Source: Mangrovactinospora gilvigrisea
GTDB taxonomy: Bacteria; Actinomycetota; Actinomycetes; Streptomycetales; Streptomycetaceae
Length of the DNA stretch: 64,000 bases
Assembly: GCF_001879105.1 (NCBI RefSeq)
Contig: NZ_MLCF01000011.1
Span: forward strand, 1-64,000
Direction of reading: 5' to 3'
Shown here: positions 9,518 to 18,563 of the stretch, piece by piece
Layout: each line of letters begins with the position of its first letter
How positions within the stretch are numbered: the first letter of the stretch is position 1
The notes under the pieces: generated by a model
Database searches by the model: none
Told to the model about the DNA's origin: nothing
Seen by the model: only the letters and a program-made list of their open reading frames with translations
Program-made: the position numbers and the translations under genes

Positions 9518-9753
9518 GCGACGCAGGCACGCAGGGCACGCAGGGCACGCAGGACACGCTGGGCTACGAGCAGGCGCGGGACGAACTCGTCGAGGTGGTG
9601 CGGAAGTTGGAGACGGGCGGCGGCTCCCTGGAGGAGTCGCTGGCGCTGTGGGAGCGCGGCGAGGAGCTGGCGGCGGTGTGCCAGCGGTGGCTCGACGGCG
9701 CGCGGGCCCGGCTGAACGCCGTGCTGGAGGCGGAGGAGGGCGAGGTCGAGTAG
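9514..9753 (+). CDS. xseB: Exodeoxyribonuclease VII small subunit
   Basis: A 79-residue small subunit that forms the coiled-coil stalk of exonuclease VII. The core ([18 protein letters not shown], then [18 protein letters not shown]) is the family signature. It begins with GTG overlapping the xseA stop. The first residues are an unusual spacer ([10 protein letters not shown]) encoded by nine-base tandem repeats at about 9522-9556, which probably arose by slippage and lies outside the conserved fold. Confidence 0.96.
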   Translation: MSDAGTQGTQGTQDTLGYEQARDELVEVVRKLETGGGSLEESLALWERGEELAAVCQRWLDGARARLNAVLEAEEGEVE

Positions 9754-9793
9754 CACCACGCGGCCGCCCGTGGCCTCTGTTCGCCCCCCTCCG

Positions 9794-9840
9794 CCCCGGC
9801 ACCCCACCCGGACGGCTTCGCCGTCCGCGGGGCGCCGGGG
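9794..9840. terminator. Bidirectional hairpin between xseB and fumarase
   Basis: A long GC-rich hairpin with outer arms CCCCGGC/GCCGGGG and an inner GGACGG-CTTCG-CCGTCC stem. It sits between the convergent ends of xseB (9753) and the class I fumarase (9848). Confidence 0.8.
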
Positions 9841-9847
9841 CGGTTTC

Positions 9848-11530
9848 CTACTTGCGGACCGGGATGGAGGTGAACGTCGGCGTGGACGGCGCCGGGTCCG
9901 CGAAGAAGTCGTTCCCCTTGTCGTCCACGACGACGAACGCGGGGAAGTCCTCGACCTCGATCTTCCAGACCGCCTCCATGCCCAGCTCCGCGTACTCCAG
10001 GACGTCCACCTTCTTGATGCAGTCCTGCGCCAGCCGCGCCGCCGGCCCCCCGATCGACCCCAGGTAGAACCCGCCGTGCTCCGCGCACGCCTTCGTCACC
10101 TGCGCCGAGCGGTTGCCCTTCGCCAGCATCACGAACGACCCGCCGGCCGCCTGGAACTGGGCCACGTAGGAGTCCATCCGCCCCGCCGTCGTCGGGCCGA
10201 AGGAGCCGGACGCGTAGCCCTCCGGCGTCTTCGCCGGGCCCGCGTAGTACACCGCGTGGTCGCGCAGGTACTGCGGCATCCCCTCGCCCGCGTCCAGCCG
10301 CTCCTTGATCTTCGCGTGCGCGATGTCGCGGGCCACCACCAGCGGGCCGGTCAGCGAGAGCCGGGTCTTCACCGGGTGCTTGGAGAGCTCCGCGCGGATC
10401 TCGTCCATCGGCCGGTTGAGGTCGATCCGCACCGCGCCCTCGGTGCTGGCGCCCGCGCCCGCGATCAGCTCCTGCTCGGTCGTCTCCGGCAGGTACTTCG
10501 CCGGGTCCGTCTCCAGCTGCTCCAGGAAGACGCCCTCCGGCGTGATCTTCCCCAGCGCCTGCCGGTCGGCCGAGCAGGACACCGCGATCGCCACCGGGCA
10601 GGACGCGCCGTGCCGCGGCAGCCGCACCACCCGCACGTCGTGGCAGAAGTACTTGCCGCCGAACTGCGCGCCGATGCCGATCTTCTGCGTCAGCTCGAAG
10701 ACCTGCTGCTCCAGCTCCACGTCCCGGAAGCCGTGCCCGGTCGGCGAGCCCTCCTTCGGCAGCTCGTCCAGGTAGTGCGCGGAGGCGTACTTGGCGGTCT
10801 TCATGGCGAACTCGGCGCTGGTGCCGCCGACCACGATCGCCAGGTGGTACGGCGGGCAGGCCGCCGTGCCCAGGGAGCGGATCTTCTCCTCCAGGAAGGA
10901 GAGCATCGACTTCTCGTTGAGGACGGCCTTCGTCTCCTGGTACAGGAACGACTTGTTGGCGCTGCCGCCGCCCTTCGCCATGAACAGGAACTTGTAGGCG
11001 TCGCCGTCGGTGGCGTAGAGCTCGATCTGCGCCGGCAGGTTGGAGCCGGTGTTCTTCTCGTCCCACATGGTCAGCGGCGCCATCTGGGAGTAGCGCAGGT
11101 TCAGCTTGGTGTAGGCGTCGAAGACGCCGCGCGAGACGGCCTCCTCGTCGCCGCCCGCCGTCAGCACGTTCTGCCCGCGCTTGCCCATCACGATCGCCGT
11201 GCCGGTGTCCTGGCACATCGGGAGCACCCCGGCCGCCGCGATGTTGGCGTTCTTCAGCAGGTCCAGCGCGACGAACCGGTCGTTGGCCGAGGCCTCCGGG
11301 TCGTCGAGGATCTTGCGCAGCTGGGCGAGGTGCGCCGGACGCAGCATGTGCGAGATGTCGTGGATCGCGGTCTCGGTGAGGAGCCGCAGTGCCTCCGGCT
11401 CGACCTGCAGGAACTTCCGCCCGGCCGCCTCGACGACCGAGACCCCCTCGGTGGTCAGCAGCCGGTAGGGCGTCGGGTCGGCGCCGGTGGGGAGCAGGTC
11501 GGTGTAGGCGAATGCGGGCGATGCGGCCAT
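9848..11530 (-). CDS. fumA: Class I fumarate hydratase
   Basis: A 560-residue iron-sulfur fumarase of the single-chain class I type, interconverting fumarate and malate in the TCA cycle. The alpha-like part carries [17 protein letters not shown], whose cysteine ligates the 4Fe-4S cluster, plus [18 protein letters not shown], which supplies further cysteines. The beta-like C-terminal part contains [29 protein letters not shown] and LAKGNRS, typical of FumA/FumB. The start at ATG 11530 has a GAGGAAG ribosome-binding site. A class II fumarase lies 4.6 kb away, so the cell has both an oxygen-sensitive and a stable isoenzyme. The symbol follows E. coli; Streptomyces literature may use fumB. Confidence 0.94.
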   Translation of the reverse strand: MAASPAFAYTDLLPTGADPTPYRLLTTEGVSVVEAAGRKFLQVEPEALRLLTETAIHDISHMLRPAHLAQLRKILDDPEASANDRFVALDLLKNANIAAAGVLPMCQDTGTAIVMGKRGQNVLTAGGDEEAVSRGVFDAYTKLNLRYSQMAPLTMWDEKNTGSNLPAQIELYATDGDAYKFLFMAKGGGSANKSFLYQETKAVLNEKSMLSFLEEKIRSLGTAACPPYHLAIVVGGTSAEFAMKTAKYASAHYLDELPKEGSPTGHGFRDVELEQQVFELTQKIGIGAQFGGKYFCHDVRVVRLPRHGASCPVAIAVSCSADRQALGKITPEGVFLEQLETDPAKYLPETTEQELIAGAGASTEGAVRIDLNRPMDEIRAELSKHPVKTRLSLTGPLVVARDIAHAKIKERLDAGEGMPQYLRDHAVYYAGPAKTPEGYASGSFGPTTAGRMDSYVAQFQAAGGSFVMLAKGNRSAQVTKACAEHGGFYLGSIGGPAARLAQDCIKKVDVLEYAELGMEAVWKIEVEDFPAFVVVDDKGNDFFADPAPSTPTFTSIPVRK

Positions 11531-11685
11531 GAGGCTTCCTCGGCTCCTGAGCGCGTGTGGGGGGCTGCGGGGTACTGCGGATCCGCGGCGGGATCCGCCG
11601 GTCGCGGGGACCGGCAACCAGGGTAGATCCCCCAAGTCTCCCGGAGACGCTGGGCCCGGGGGAACTTGCGCTATATCGTGAACAT

Positions 11686-12450
11686 GTGGATGAGTCATCG
11701 TCGCTCGACAAGCGCCCCTCTCACGACCCCGCGCACCGTCCCGGGCCGGCGCCCGCGGCGGAGATGCGCGCGTCCGACGCCGAACGAGACCGCTACGCCG
11801 AGATCCTGCGCGAGGCCATGGCCGAGGGCCGGCTGACCGCCGAGGAGCACGGCCAGCGCATCGACGCCGTCTACGCCGCGAAGACCGTCGGAGAACTCCA
11901 GCCCCTGGTGCGCGACCTGCCCGGGGTGCACGGGGTACCCGCGCCGCCGGCGCCGTCCGTCTCCTTCGACAAGGAGCCCCGGACGAGCGACGACGGCCGC
12001 CCGCCGGCCCGGCAGTTCTCCCGCCAACTCGTCGCCGTCTTCAGCGGGATCAACCGCAAGGGGCGGTGGAACGTCCCCGAGCGGGTCGACGGCTTCATGA
12101 TGTTCGGCGGCTTCGACCTCGACCTCACCGAGGCCGTCTTCGAGCACCGCGAGATCACCCTCAACATGGTGGCGGTCTTCGGCGGCGCCGACATCAAGCT
12201 CCCCGAGAACGTCACGGTGCGCGGCCACGGCGTCGGCATCTTCGGCGGCTTCGACATCGACGAGCACGAGTCCGACGACCCCAACGCACCGGTGGTCAAC
12301 ATCACCGGGTTCGCGCTGTTCGGGGGCGTTTCGGCGAAGCGCCGGAAGTCGCGGGCGAAGAAGCTCGCCGAGCGCGCGGAGCGGCACGCGGAGAAGGCCG
12401 CGCTCAAGTGGGAGAAGCACGCGGAGCGGTGGGGCCGGGGCGGCGTCTGA
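11686..12450 (+). CDS. DUF1707 protein with LiaF-like C-terminal domain
   Basis: A 254-residue soluble protein. The N-terminal DUF1707 module is seen in [19 protein letters not shown] followed by [20 protein letters not shown] at about residues 25-70. The C-terminal half has glycine-punctuated beta repeats ([43 protein letters not shown]), resembling the LiaF/cell-wall-active antibiotic response fold. A basic tail [17 protein letters not shown] follows. LiaF-like proteins modulate envelope-stress kinases, so an envelope role is an inference. The GTG at 11686 gives a polar N-terminus. It is divergent from fumA and precedes the WhiB-like gene. Confidence 0.85.
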   Translation: MDESSSLDKRPSHDPAHRPGPAPAAEMRASDAERDRYAEILREAMAEGRLTAEEHGQRIDAVYAAKTVGELQPLVRDLPGVHGVPAPPAPSVSFDKEPRTSDDGRPPARQFSRQLVAVFSGINRKGRWNVPERVDGFMMFGGFDLDLTEAVFEHREITLNMVAVFGGADIKLPENVTVRGHGVGIFGGFDIDEHESDDPNAPVVNITGFALFGGVSAKRRKSRAKKLAERAERHAEKAALKWEKHAERWGRGGV

Positions 12451-12462
12451 CGGTCCGTCAAA

Positions 12463-12478
12463 CCCCGTTCGGGCGGGG
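12463..12478 (+). terminator. Hairpin after DUF1707 gene
   Basis: CCCCG-TTCGGG-CGGGG followed by CTTCTT lies 12 bp after the stop codon of the DUF1707 gene. It is short but correctly placed to end that transcript. Confidence 0.6.
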
Positions 12479-12568
12479 CTTCTTGATCGACGGCGCATGA
12501 CGGGGCGATCCGGCGGGTAGTGCTTGGAGCAATGTCGCTCACGCCGGAGCCGTCGTCAGGAGTAGGCA

Positions 12569-12949
12569 GTGCTGCATTCGATCGGGACGCCCACGTTCGA
12601 CAGTTGCAGGAACCCCGCCGCCGGCCCGCAACCGCCGCAGCAGGAACGACTCTCCCCGGACGACGGCGGCCCGTGGCACGGCTCCGCCGCCTGCCGCAGG
12701 GACGAGGCCGCGCTGTTCTTCGCACCGTCCAAGGAGCCGACGGCCGCCCGGCTGTCCCGTGAGGAGGCCGCCAAGCGGGTCTGCGCGCGCTGCCCGGTGC
12801 TGATGGAGTGCAGGGAGCACGCGCTCGCCCAGCCCGAGCCGTACGGCGTCTGGGGCGGCCTCACGGCGGCCGAGCGGCGCGTCGTCCTCTCGCGCCGGCG
12901 CCGCCGCGAGGCCGAGCGGGCGCTGCCGCGCCAGCGCGTCGCGGGCTAG
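12569..12949 (+). CDS. wblI: WhiB-like iron-sulfur transcription factor
   Basis: A 126-residue Wbl protein. Cluster cysteines are C42 (SAACRRDE), C72, C75 and C81 (VCARCPVLMEC), followed by the GVWGG turn at 93-97 and a basic C-terminal tail RRRRREAERALPRQR that usually contacts DNA. Wbl proteins bind a 4Fe-4S cluster that senses oxygen or NO and act with the principal sigma factor in actinobacterial development and stress. The extended N-terminus before C42 and the position next to glpX and fumarase match the gene called wblI in S. coelicolor; this naming is from remembered gene order. The GTG at 12569 has AGGAG eight bases upstream. Confidence 0.88.
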   Translation: MLHSIGTPTFDSCRNPAAGPQPPQQERLSPDDGGPWHGSAACRRDEAALFFAPSKEPTAARLSREEAAKRVCARCPVLMECREHALAQPEPYGVWGGLTAAERRVVLSRRRRREAERALPRQRVAG

Positions 12950-12979
12950 CGGGCCGGCGGGCCCGGGGCCCGCTCCCCG

Positions 12980-14044
12980 TCAGACCCCGCGGTCGAAGTC
13001 GACCGAGCTGTAGGCGCGCAGCTTGCTCAGCTTGTGCGTCGCCTCGACCTGGCGGATCGTCCCGCTCTTCGAGCGCATCACCAGCGAACTGGTGCGCGCG
13101 GTCTGCGCGCTGTAGCGCACCCCGCGCAGCAGCTCGCCGTCGGTGATGCCGGTGGCGACGAAGAACACGTTGTCGCCGCGGACCAGGTCGTCCGTGGTGA
13201 GCACGCGGTCCAGGTCGTGGCCGGCCTCCAGCGCCTTCGCCCGCTCGGCGTCGTCCTTGGGCCACAGCCGGCCCTGGATCGACCCGCCCAGGCACTTGAT
13301 CGCGCAGGCCGCGATGATGCCCTCGGGGGTGCCGCCGATGCCGTAGAGCAGGTCGACGCCCGTCGAGTCGTCGCACGCCTCGATCGCCCCGGCGACATCG
13401 CCGTCCGAGATGAACTTGATGCGCGCGCCGGTCGCCCGGATCTCCTTGACCAGGTCGGCGTGGCGCGGCCGGTCCAGCACCACCACGGTGACGTCCTGCG
13501 GGGTGCCGCCCTTGGCCTTGGCCACCCGGCGGACGTTGACCGCGGGCGGAGCGGTGATGTCGATGTACTCGGCGGCCAGCGGCCCGGTGGCGATCTTCTC
13601 CATGTAGAAGACCGCGGACGGGTCGAACATCGCGCCCCGCTCGGCGACGGCCAGGACGGCGAGCGCCCCGGTCATGCCCTTGGCGGTGAGCGTGGTGCCG
13701 TCGATGGGGTCGACGGCGACGTCGCACTCGGCGCCGGTGCCGTCGCCGACCCGCTCGCCGTTGAAGAGCATCGGCGCCTCGTCCTTCTCCCCCTCCCCGA
13801 TGACGACGACGCCGTTCATCGAGACGGTGTGGACGAGGGTGCGCATGGCCTTGACCGCGGCGCCGTCCGCGCCGTTCTTGTCGCCGCGGCCGACCCAGCG
13901 GCCGGCGGCCATGGCGGCCGCCTCGGTGACTCGGACCAGTTCCAGCGCGAGGTTGCGGTCCGGGGCTTCCGGACCCACCTCCAGCTGGGGCGGCACTTCA
14001 TGGTTGGTGCGGTGGGGGTCTGCGTGGGGCGGGGTGGCGGTCAT
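12980..14044 (-). CDS. glpX: Class II fructose-1,6-bisphosphatase
   Basis: A 354-residue GlpX-type phosphatase that hydrolyses fructose-1,6-bisphosphate in gluconeogenesis. The metal-binding and catalytic motifs are [15 protein letters not shown] and [14 protein letters not shown], with [23 protein letters not shown] in the C-terminal half. The length is near the family norm, with a slightly long N-terminal extension rich in His and Pro. The start ATG at 14044 is preceded by GGGAGG. It is convergent with the WhiB-like gene (30-bp gap) and divergent from the DUF4245-like gene. Confidence 0.96.
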   Translation of the reverse strand: MTATPPHADPHRTNHEVPPQLEVGPEAPDRNLALELVRVTEAAAMAAGRWVGRGDKNGADGAAVKAMRTLVHTVSMNGVVVIGEGEKDEAPMLFNGERVGDGTGAECDVAVDPIDGTTLTAKGMTGALAVLAVAERGAMFDPSAVFYMEKIATGPLAAEYIDITAPPAVNVRRVAKAKGGTPQDVTVVVLDRPRHADLVKEIRATGARIKFISDGDVAGAIEACDDSTGVDLLYGIGGTPEGIIAACAIKCLGGSIQGRLWPKDDAERAKALEAGHDLDRVLTTDDLVRGDNVFFVATGITDGELLRGVRYSAQTARTSSLVMRSKSGTIRQVEATHKLSKLRAYSSVDFDRGV

Positions 14045-14147
14045 CGCGACCGTACCTCCCTGTGTCAGGGTCCGATCGAGGGTTTGCACTGGATGGTAAC
14101 CGGGGCCCGATGACGGGGACACGGGGCGTATGCGCCACCATGGTGGG

Positions 14148-14744
14148 GTGGCATCAGCAGGCAACAGCTCGGGCCGAGGCCTGAGGAAGCAGTTCCGGGT
14201 CCGCGACATGGTGCTGTCCATGGCGGTCATGGGCCTCGTCGTGGCGGTCTGGTTCTTCGCCGTTCCGCGGAGCAGCAACAACGGCGGGCCGCCGGCGGTG
14301 ACCTACCAGGACGCGGTCTCCTCGGCGCGGCGCGCGGCGCCGTACCCGCTGATGGCGCCCGCGGCGACGCCGGCCGGGTGGAAGGCCACCTCGGTGTCGT
14401 ACAGCGCCAAGGGCACGGACGCCGGTGACGGGGGCGACGGCGGCGACGGCGGCGACACCGCGTTCGCGCCGACCTGGCACCTGGGCTTCTACCTCTCCGG
14501 CAGCCGGGAGTACGCGGCGGTGGAGCAGGGCGGCGGCAACGCGGCCAAGTTCGCCAAGTCGCGGACTCAAGGCGGCAGGGCCGGCGGCAGCGTCGACGTC
14601 TCCGGCGTGAGCTGGACGAAGTGGACGGGCGGCAAGCACGGCTACCGCGGGCTCGTCCGCGCGGTGCCGCACGGCACGACCGCGGTGGTCGGCACGGCGT
14701 CCTGGTCCGACCTGGAAAAGCTCGCCACCGCCCTCAAGGAGTAA
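14148..14744 (+). CDS. DUF4245-type anchored membrane protein
   Basis: A protein of about 198 residues with a short cytosolic N-terminus (RKQFRVRD), one membrane span [19 protein letters not shown] and an extracytoplasmic domain. The domain begins [25 protein letters not shown] and ends [13 protein letters not shown], features I associate with DUF4245; function unknown. A Gly-Asp repeat ([10 protein letters not shown], about residues 93-102) interrupts the domain and looks like a slippage expansion. GTG at 14148 is preferred; an in-frame ATG at 14130 would add six residues. It is divergent from glpX. Confidence 0.8.
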   Translation: MASAGNSSGRGLRKQFRVRDMVLSMAVMGLVVAVWFFAVPRSSNNGGPPAVTYQDAVSSARRAAPYPLMAPAATPAGWKATSVSYSAKGTDAGDGGDGGDGGDTAFAPTWHLGFYLSGSREYAAVEQGGGNAAKFAKSRTQGGRAGGSVDVSGVSWTKWTGGKHGYRGLVRAVPHGTTAVVGTASWSDLEKLATALKE

Positions 14745-14755
14745 GCGCCGAACGG

Positions 14756-14785
14756 CCCCGCCCCTCCCCGGGTGGGGTGCCGGGG
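14756..14785. terminator. Hairpin between convergent genes
   Basis: A near-perfect GC-rich hairpin (CCCCG...CCCC-GGGTGGGG...CGGGG) lies between the DUF4245-like gene and the SGNH lipoprotein gene and can end both transcripts. Confidence 0.6.
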
Positions 14786-14806
14786 TTCAGGGCGGCGAAC
14801 AGCGAG

Positions 14807-15949
14807 CTACGCCGGCCCGAGGCGTACCGACACGCCGTTGGCCGTGCACACCGCGGTGGCGCGTCCACCGTGCAGGAACGCACCCAGGCACTGCCCCATC
14901 ACCCCGTGCCCCGCCGCGTTCGGGTGGAACGACCCCGCCACCGCGTTCTTCCCCGCCCCCAGGTCCAGCTGCAACCCCCGCACCCACGGTGCGGGACTGC
15001 ACGCCTCGTGCCCGTCGAACAGCCCCTTCAGATCCAGGAACCCGGCCCCGGTCTCCCCCGCCACGGCCCGCAACCCGCGGGCCAGCGCCGGCACCGCGGT
15101 GTCCCGCGCCCACCTCCCGTCCGACGGGTACGCCAGGCAGCCCAGCCCCTTGCCGCCCGTCCCCGGGCCCAGCGGCGACGGGTAGCTCATCAGGACCAGC
15201 CGGTAGTCCGCCTCGCGGTACCCCGCGTCCCGCATCACCTCGCGGATGCTGCCCACCGCCCCGCGCACCCGCGTCATCGCCCCGGAGACGCGGTCGCCCC
15301 AGCCCGGCCCGTACGTCTTCGCGCACGGCCGGCCCAGCCGCAGCCGCCGGGTGACGCAGTCGGCCATCACCTCGCCGTAGTCCAGGTCGTTGGCGCCGAC
15401 CAGCACGGCGACCGCGGTGACGCGGGTGAGCCGGGCCTGCACCGCCAACTGGTCGGCCTGCGCGGGCTGATCGGCGTACTGGGCGTCGCCGCCGGCCCGG
15501 ACGTCCGCGGAGGCGGCGCCCGAGCAGGCCAGGTTGACGGCGGTGTCGACGCGGGCGCCGGTGCGGTCGATCAGCGAGGCCGGCGAGCGGTGGCACTCGT
15601 CGGAGGGGCGGTCGGTGGACGGGGTGTAGTCGCCGATGCCCTCGCCGGACATCTCGCTGTCGCCCATCCCGACGATCGCGGTGCGCCGCCGGTCGAAGGC
15701 GGGGACGGCGCCGCCCGACGCGGCGCCGTACATCGCCCGGGCCTCCTTGGCGAGCAGGGCCCGCTGCCCGGCCGGCAGCGGCTTGGCGGCGGGCCGGGCG
15801 GGCGGCTTCGGCCTGGCGGACGCCTGGGCGGAGGCGGAGCGCCCCGCCTTGGCCGGCGGGTCGGCCGCGCCGGACCCGCACCCCGCCACCAGCACCAGCA
15901 CGGCCGCGGCCAGCGCCGCGGCCCATGGCCGTCCCCGTCGTCCCGCCAC
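14807..15949 (-). CDS. Secreted SGNH/GDSL hydrolase lipoprotein
   Basis: A 380-residue protein with a lipoprotein signal: basic RRGRPW, hydrophobic core AAALAAAVLVLVAGC, with lipobox LVAGC. After a Pro/Ala linker comes an SGNH esterase domain. Block I is GMGDSEMSGEG with the catalytic Ser, block III is LVGANDLDYG, and block V is SFHPNAAGH with the catalytic His and its partner Asp/Asn context. It should hydrolyse an ester on the cell surface; lipid, polysaccharide acetate and other esters are all possible. The chosen GTG has GGAGGGAG just upstream; longer in-frame starts would destroy the signal peptide. Confidence 0.88.
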   Translation of the reverse strand: MAGRRGRPWAAALAAAVLVLVAGCGSGAADPPAKAGRSASAQASARPKPPARPAAKPLPAGQRALLAKEARAMYGAASGGAVPAFDRRRTAIVGMGDSEMSGEGIGDYTPSTDRPSDECHRSPASLIDRTGARVDTAVNLACSGAASADVRAGGDAQYADQPAQADQLAVQARLTRVTAVAVLVGANDLDYGEVMADCVTRRLRLGRPCAKTYGPGWGDRVSGAMTRVRGAVGSIREVMRDAGYREADYRLVLMSYPSPLGPGTGGKGLGCLAYPSDGRWARDTAVPALARGLRAVAGETGAGFLDLKGLFDGHEACSPAPWVRGLQLDLGAGKNAVAGSFHPNAAGHGVMGQCLGAFLHGGRATAVCTANGVSVRLGPA

Positions 15950-16100
15950 CCCGGTCTCCCTCCGGTTCCGCCCGCTCAGTACGCGTCCCGCATCTCGTCG
16001 CCCCCACCCAGTGTGCCGGTCCGGGGAAGCGCGCCCGGCCGTGGCATGTTGACGTGGGTACGGCAGCACCGAGCGGCAGCCAAACGGAAAGGGTCCCCCC

Positions 16101-17489
16101 ATGTCTGACGAGTACCGGATCGAGCACGACTCCATGGGCGAGGTCCGTGTTCCGAAGGATGCCAAGTGGCGGGCGCAGACCCAGCGGGCCGTGGAGAACT
16201 TCCCGGTGTCCGGGGCGCGGCTGGAGCGGTCGCACATCGCGGCGCTGGCCCGGATCAAGGCGGCGGCCGCGGTGGTCAACGCGGAGCTGGGTGTCGTGGA
16301 GAAGGACATGGCCGCGGCGATCGCCTCGGCGGCGGAGGAGGTCGCGGAGGGGCGCTGGGACGGCGAGTTCCCGGTGGACGTCTTCCAGACCGGCTCGGGG
16401 ACGTCGTCGAACATGAACGCCAACGAGGTGATCGCCACGCTGGCGACGGAGCGGCTGGGGCGGGCCGTCCACCCCAACGACCACGTCAACGCGAGCCAGT
16501 CGTCCAACGACGTCTTCCCCTCGTCGATCCACATCGCGGCGACGGGCGCGGTGCTGGGCGATCTGATCCCGGCGCTGGAGCATCTGGCGGAGGCGCTGGA
16601 GCGGAAGGCGGAGGAGTTCGCCGACGTGGTGAAGTCGGGGCGGACCCATCTGATGGACGCCACGCCGGTGACGCTCGGTCAGGAGTTCGGCGGCTACGCG
16701 GCGCAGATCCGCTACGGCGTGGAGCGGGTGCGGGCGGCGCTCCCCCGGCTCGCCGAGCTGCCGCTCGGCGGCACGGCGGTCGGCACCGGCATCAACACCC
16801 CGCCCGGGTTCGCGGCGGCGGTGATCGACGAGGTGGTGCGGGCGACGGGGCTGCCGCTGACCGAGGCGCGCAACCACTTCGAGGCGCAGGGCGCGCGGGA
16901 CGGGCTGGTGGAGACGAGCGGCCAGCTGCGGACGATCGCGGTCGGGCTGGTGAAGATCGCCAACGACATCCGCTGGATGGGCTCCGGCCCGCGGACCGGG
17001 CTCGCGGAGATCGCGCTGCCGGACCTCCAGCCGGGGTCGTCGATCATGCCGGGCAAGGTGAACCCGGTGGTCCCCGAGGCGGCGGTGATGGTCGCCGCGC
17101 AGGTCGTCGGGAACGACGCGACGGTGGCGTTCGCGGGCGCGCAGGGCAACTTCGAGCTCAACGTGATGCTCCCGGTGCTGGCCCGCAACACCCTCGAGTC
17201 GATCCGGCTGCTCGCCAACATCTCCCGCCTGCTCGCCGACACCACGGTGGACGGCATCACCGCGAACGCGGAGCGCGCCCGCGAGTACGCCGAGTCCTCC
17301 CCGTCCGTGGTCACCCCCCTCAACCGCTACATCGGCTACGAGGAGGCGGCCAAGGTCGCCAAGCAGGCCCTCGCCGAGCGCAAGACCATCCGCCAGGTCG
17401 TCCTCGAACGCGGCTACATCGCCCGCGGCGACCTCACCGAGGCCCAACTCGACGCGGCCCTCGACGTCCTGGGCATGACGCACCCCTGA
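16101..17489 (+). CDS. fumC: Class II fumarate hydratase
   Basis: A 462-residue homotetrameric, iron-independent fumarase of the aspartase/fumarase superfamily. The signature [11 protein letters not shown] contains the catalytic serine. Other active-site segments are [27 protein letters not shown] and [17 protein letters not shown]. Length and motif order are normal. It is divergent from the SGNH lipoprotein gene. With the class I enzyme in the same window it gives the organism two unrelated fumarases. Confidence 0.97.
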   Translation: MSDEYRIEHDSMGEVRVPKDAKWRAQTQRAVENFPVSGARLERSHIAALARIKAAAAVVNAELGVVEKDMAAAIASAAEEVAEGRWDGEFPVDVFQTGSGTSSNMNANEVIATLATERLGRAVHPNDHVNASQSSNDVFPSSIHIAATGAVLGDLIPALEHLAEALERKAEEFADVVKSGRTHLMDATPVTLGQEFGGYAAQIRYGVERVRAALPRLAELPLGGTAVGTGINTPPGFAAAVIDEVVRATGLPLTEARNHFEAQGARDGLVETSGQLRTIAVGLVKIANDIRWMGSGPRTGLAEIALPDLQPGSSIMPGKVNPVVPEAAVMVAAQVVGNDATVAFAGAQGNFELNVMLPVLARNTLESIRLLANISRLLADTTVDGITANAERAREYAESSPSVVTPLNRYIGYEEAAKVAKQALAERKTIRQVVLERGYIARGDLTEAQLDAALDVLGMTHP

Positions 17490-17505
17490 CCCCGGTCGCC
17501 CGGGG
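17490..17505. terminator. Hairpin after fumC
   Basis: CCCCGG-TCGC-CCGGGG directly follows the fumC stop codon and lies 18 bp before the convergent gene's stop. It is short but perfect. Confidence 0.55.
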
Positions 17506-17523
17506 CCAGGGGGCGGGGGTGGA

Positions 17524-18429
17524 TCAGGAGGACGAGGGCGTCTTGTTCGACATCTTCTGGTAGACCGTCGCCAGGTTCATCGCCGCGTCGGAACCACTGA
17601 GGTTGGCCCAGCTCTGCAGCGTGTCGCTGTCGTCCTTCGAGGAGGCGTTGCGGCCGTCGGCGAAGATGGCCTGACCGATCACCAGGCACTCGCTGTCGCT
17701 CTTGAAGACCGTGTAGAGCGTGGTCTTGCTGTTGACCTTGGAGAAGTCGTAGCCCGCCGGCGGCCGGAAGTAGATGTTCGGCGAGCCGTCCTTCTGCAGG
17801 TCGATGGCGTCCTCGAGCGCCTTGCGGTGCTCGGGGTCCTTGAACTGGAAGACGGTCACCGACATGTAGGCGTCCTTCTTCTCGCTGACATACGTGGCCT
17901 GGGTGGCCTTCTCGCAGTCCTGCGCGGTGAAGTCCGGCCGGCTCGGCGCCTTCGTCTGCACGTAGTCCAGGCACTTCGCGCTCTGGCGGGTGGACGTACG
18001 GATGATCTTCGGCCCGCCGAACTGGTACACGCTCGAGTAGATCTTCGGCGTGATCGGCCCGCGCTTGGCGTAGGTGTTCGTCCCCAGCGACTTCGCCGAC
18101 GAGCTCGGCGAAGGCGTCGGGGTCGGGGACGGGCTGGCGTCCGGGAGGGTTGCGGTCGGCTTCGGCTTGGGGTGCTTGGCAGCCTCGTGGATCTTGGCGT
18201 TGGTGTTGTTGAGCGCCTTGCCCGCGCCGCCCAGCGCGAGCGCCGTGCCGGCCGTGCCGCCGACCACCATCACCGCCGCCAGGCAGATCAGCGCGACCTT
18301 GCCGCCGCCGAGGCCCGGACGCGCCGGCCCGCTCGGCGGGGGCGCGCCCCATCCACCGGGTGTCTGCTGCTGCGGGGGCTGGCCATATCCGCCGGCGCCC
18401 CCGTATCCCCACTGATCATTTCCACCCAT
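17524..18429 (-). CDS. Membrane-anchored exported protein of unknown function
   Basis: A protein of about 301 residues. The N-terminus is Gly/Pro/Gln-rich (NDQWGYGG...PPQQQTPGGWG), then one membrane span KVALICLAAVMVVGGTAGTALAL, and then a Ser/Pro/Thr-rich linker (SPSPTPTPSPSSS). The ~190-residue extracytoplasmic domain has two cysteine-containing segments (SAKCLDYVQ and AQDCEKATQATYV) and a third at DSECLVIG. It contains no motif I recognise. This layout is common for cell-surface proteins of Streptomyces. The ATG at 18429 is used; an upstream ATG at 18435 is two codons away. Confidence 0.8.
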   Translation of the reverse strand: MGGNDQWGYGGAGGYGQPPQQQTPGGWGAPPPSGPARPGLGGGKVALICLAAVMVVGGTAGTALALGGAGKALNNTNAKIHEAAKHPKPKPTATLPDASPSPTPTPSPSSSAKSLGTNTYAKRGPITPKIYSSVYQFGGPKIIRTSTRQSAKCLDYVQTKAPSRPDFTAQDCEKATQATYVSEKKDAYMSVTVFQFKDPEHRKALEDAIDLQKDGSPNIYFRPPAGYDFSKVNSKTTLYTVFKSDSECLVIGQAIFADGRNASSKDDSDTLQSWANLSGSDAAMNLATVYQKMSNKTPSSS

Positions 18430-18563
18430 GGGCACCGATCGTACGGGGTGGAGGGGTCCGGGTGGGCGGTATGCGTCGATCGTCTCCGATCGCGGACGCC
18501 ATCGTGACGGAACCGTTGACTACCACGGGCCGAGCGCGGGCCGAGCGCGGAACGGCCGCAGGC

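Noticed and set aside
6356-9802. A very long minus-strand open frame covering the APC permease and xseA region
   Set aside because: Only its last part encodes a real protein (OsmC type, from 6814). The rest is Arg/Pro/His-rich without any fold, a typical effect of high GC on the strand opposite to real genes.
14787-17483. An 898-residue minus-strand open frame spanning fumC
   Set aside because: Antisense to fumC, whose signature motifs are complete. No domain is seen in the long frame.
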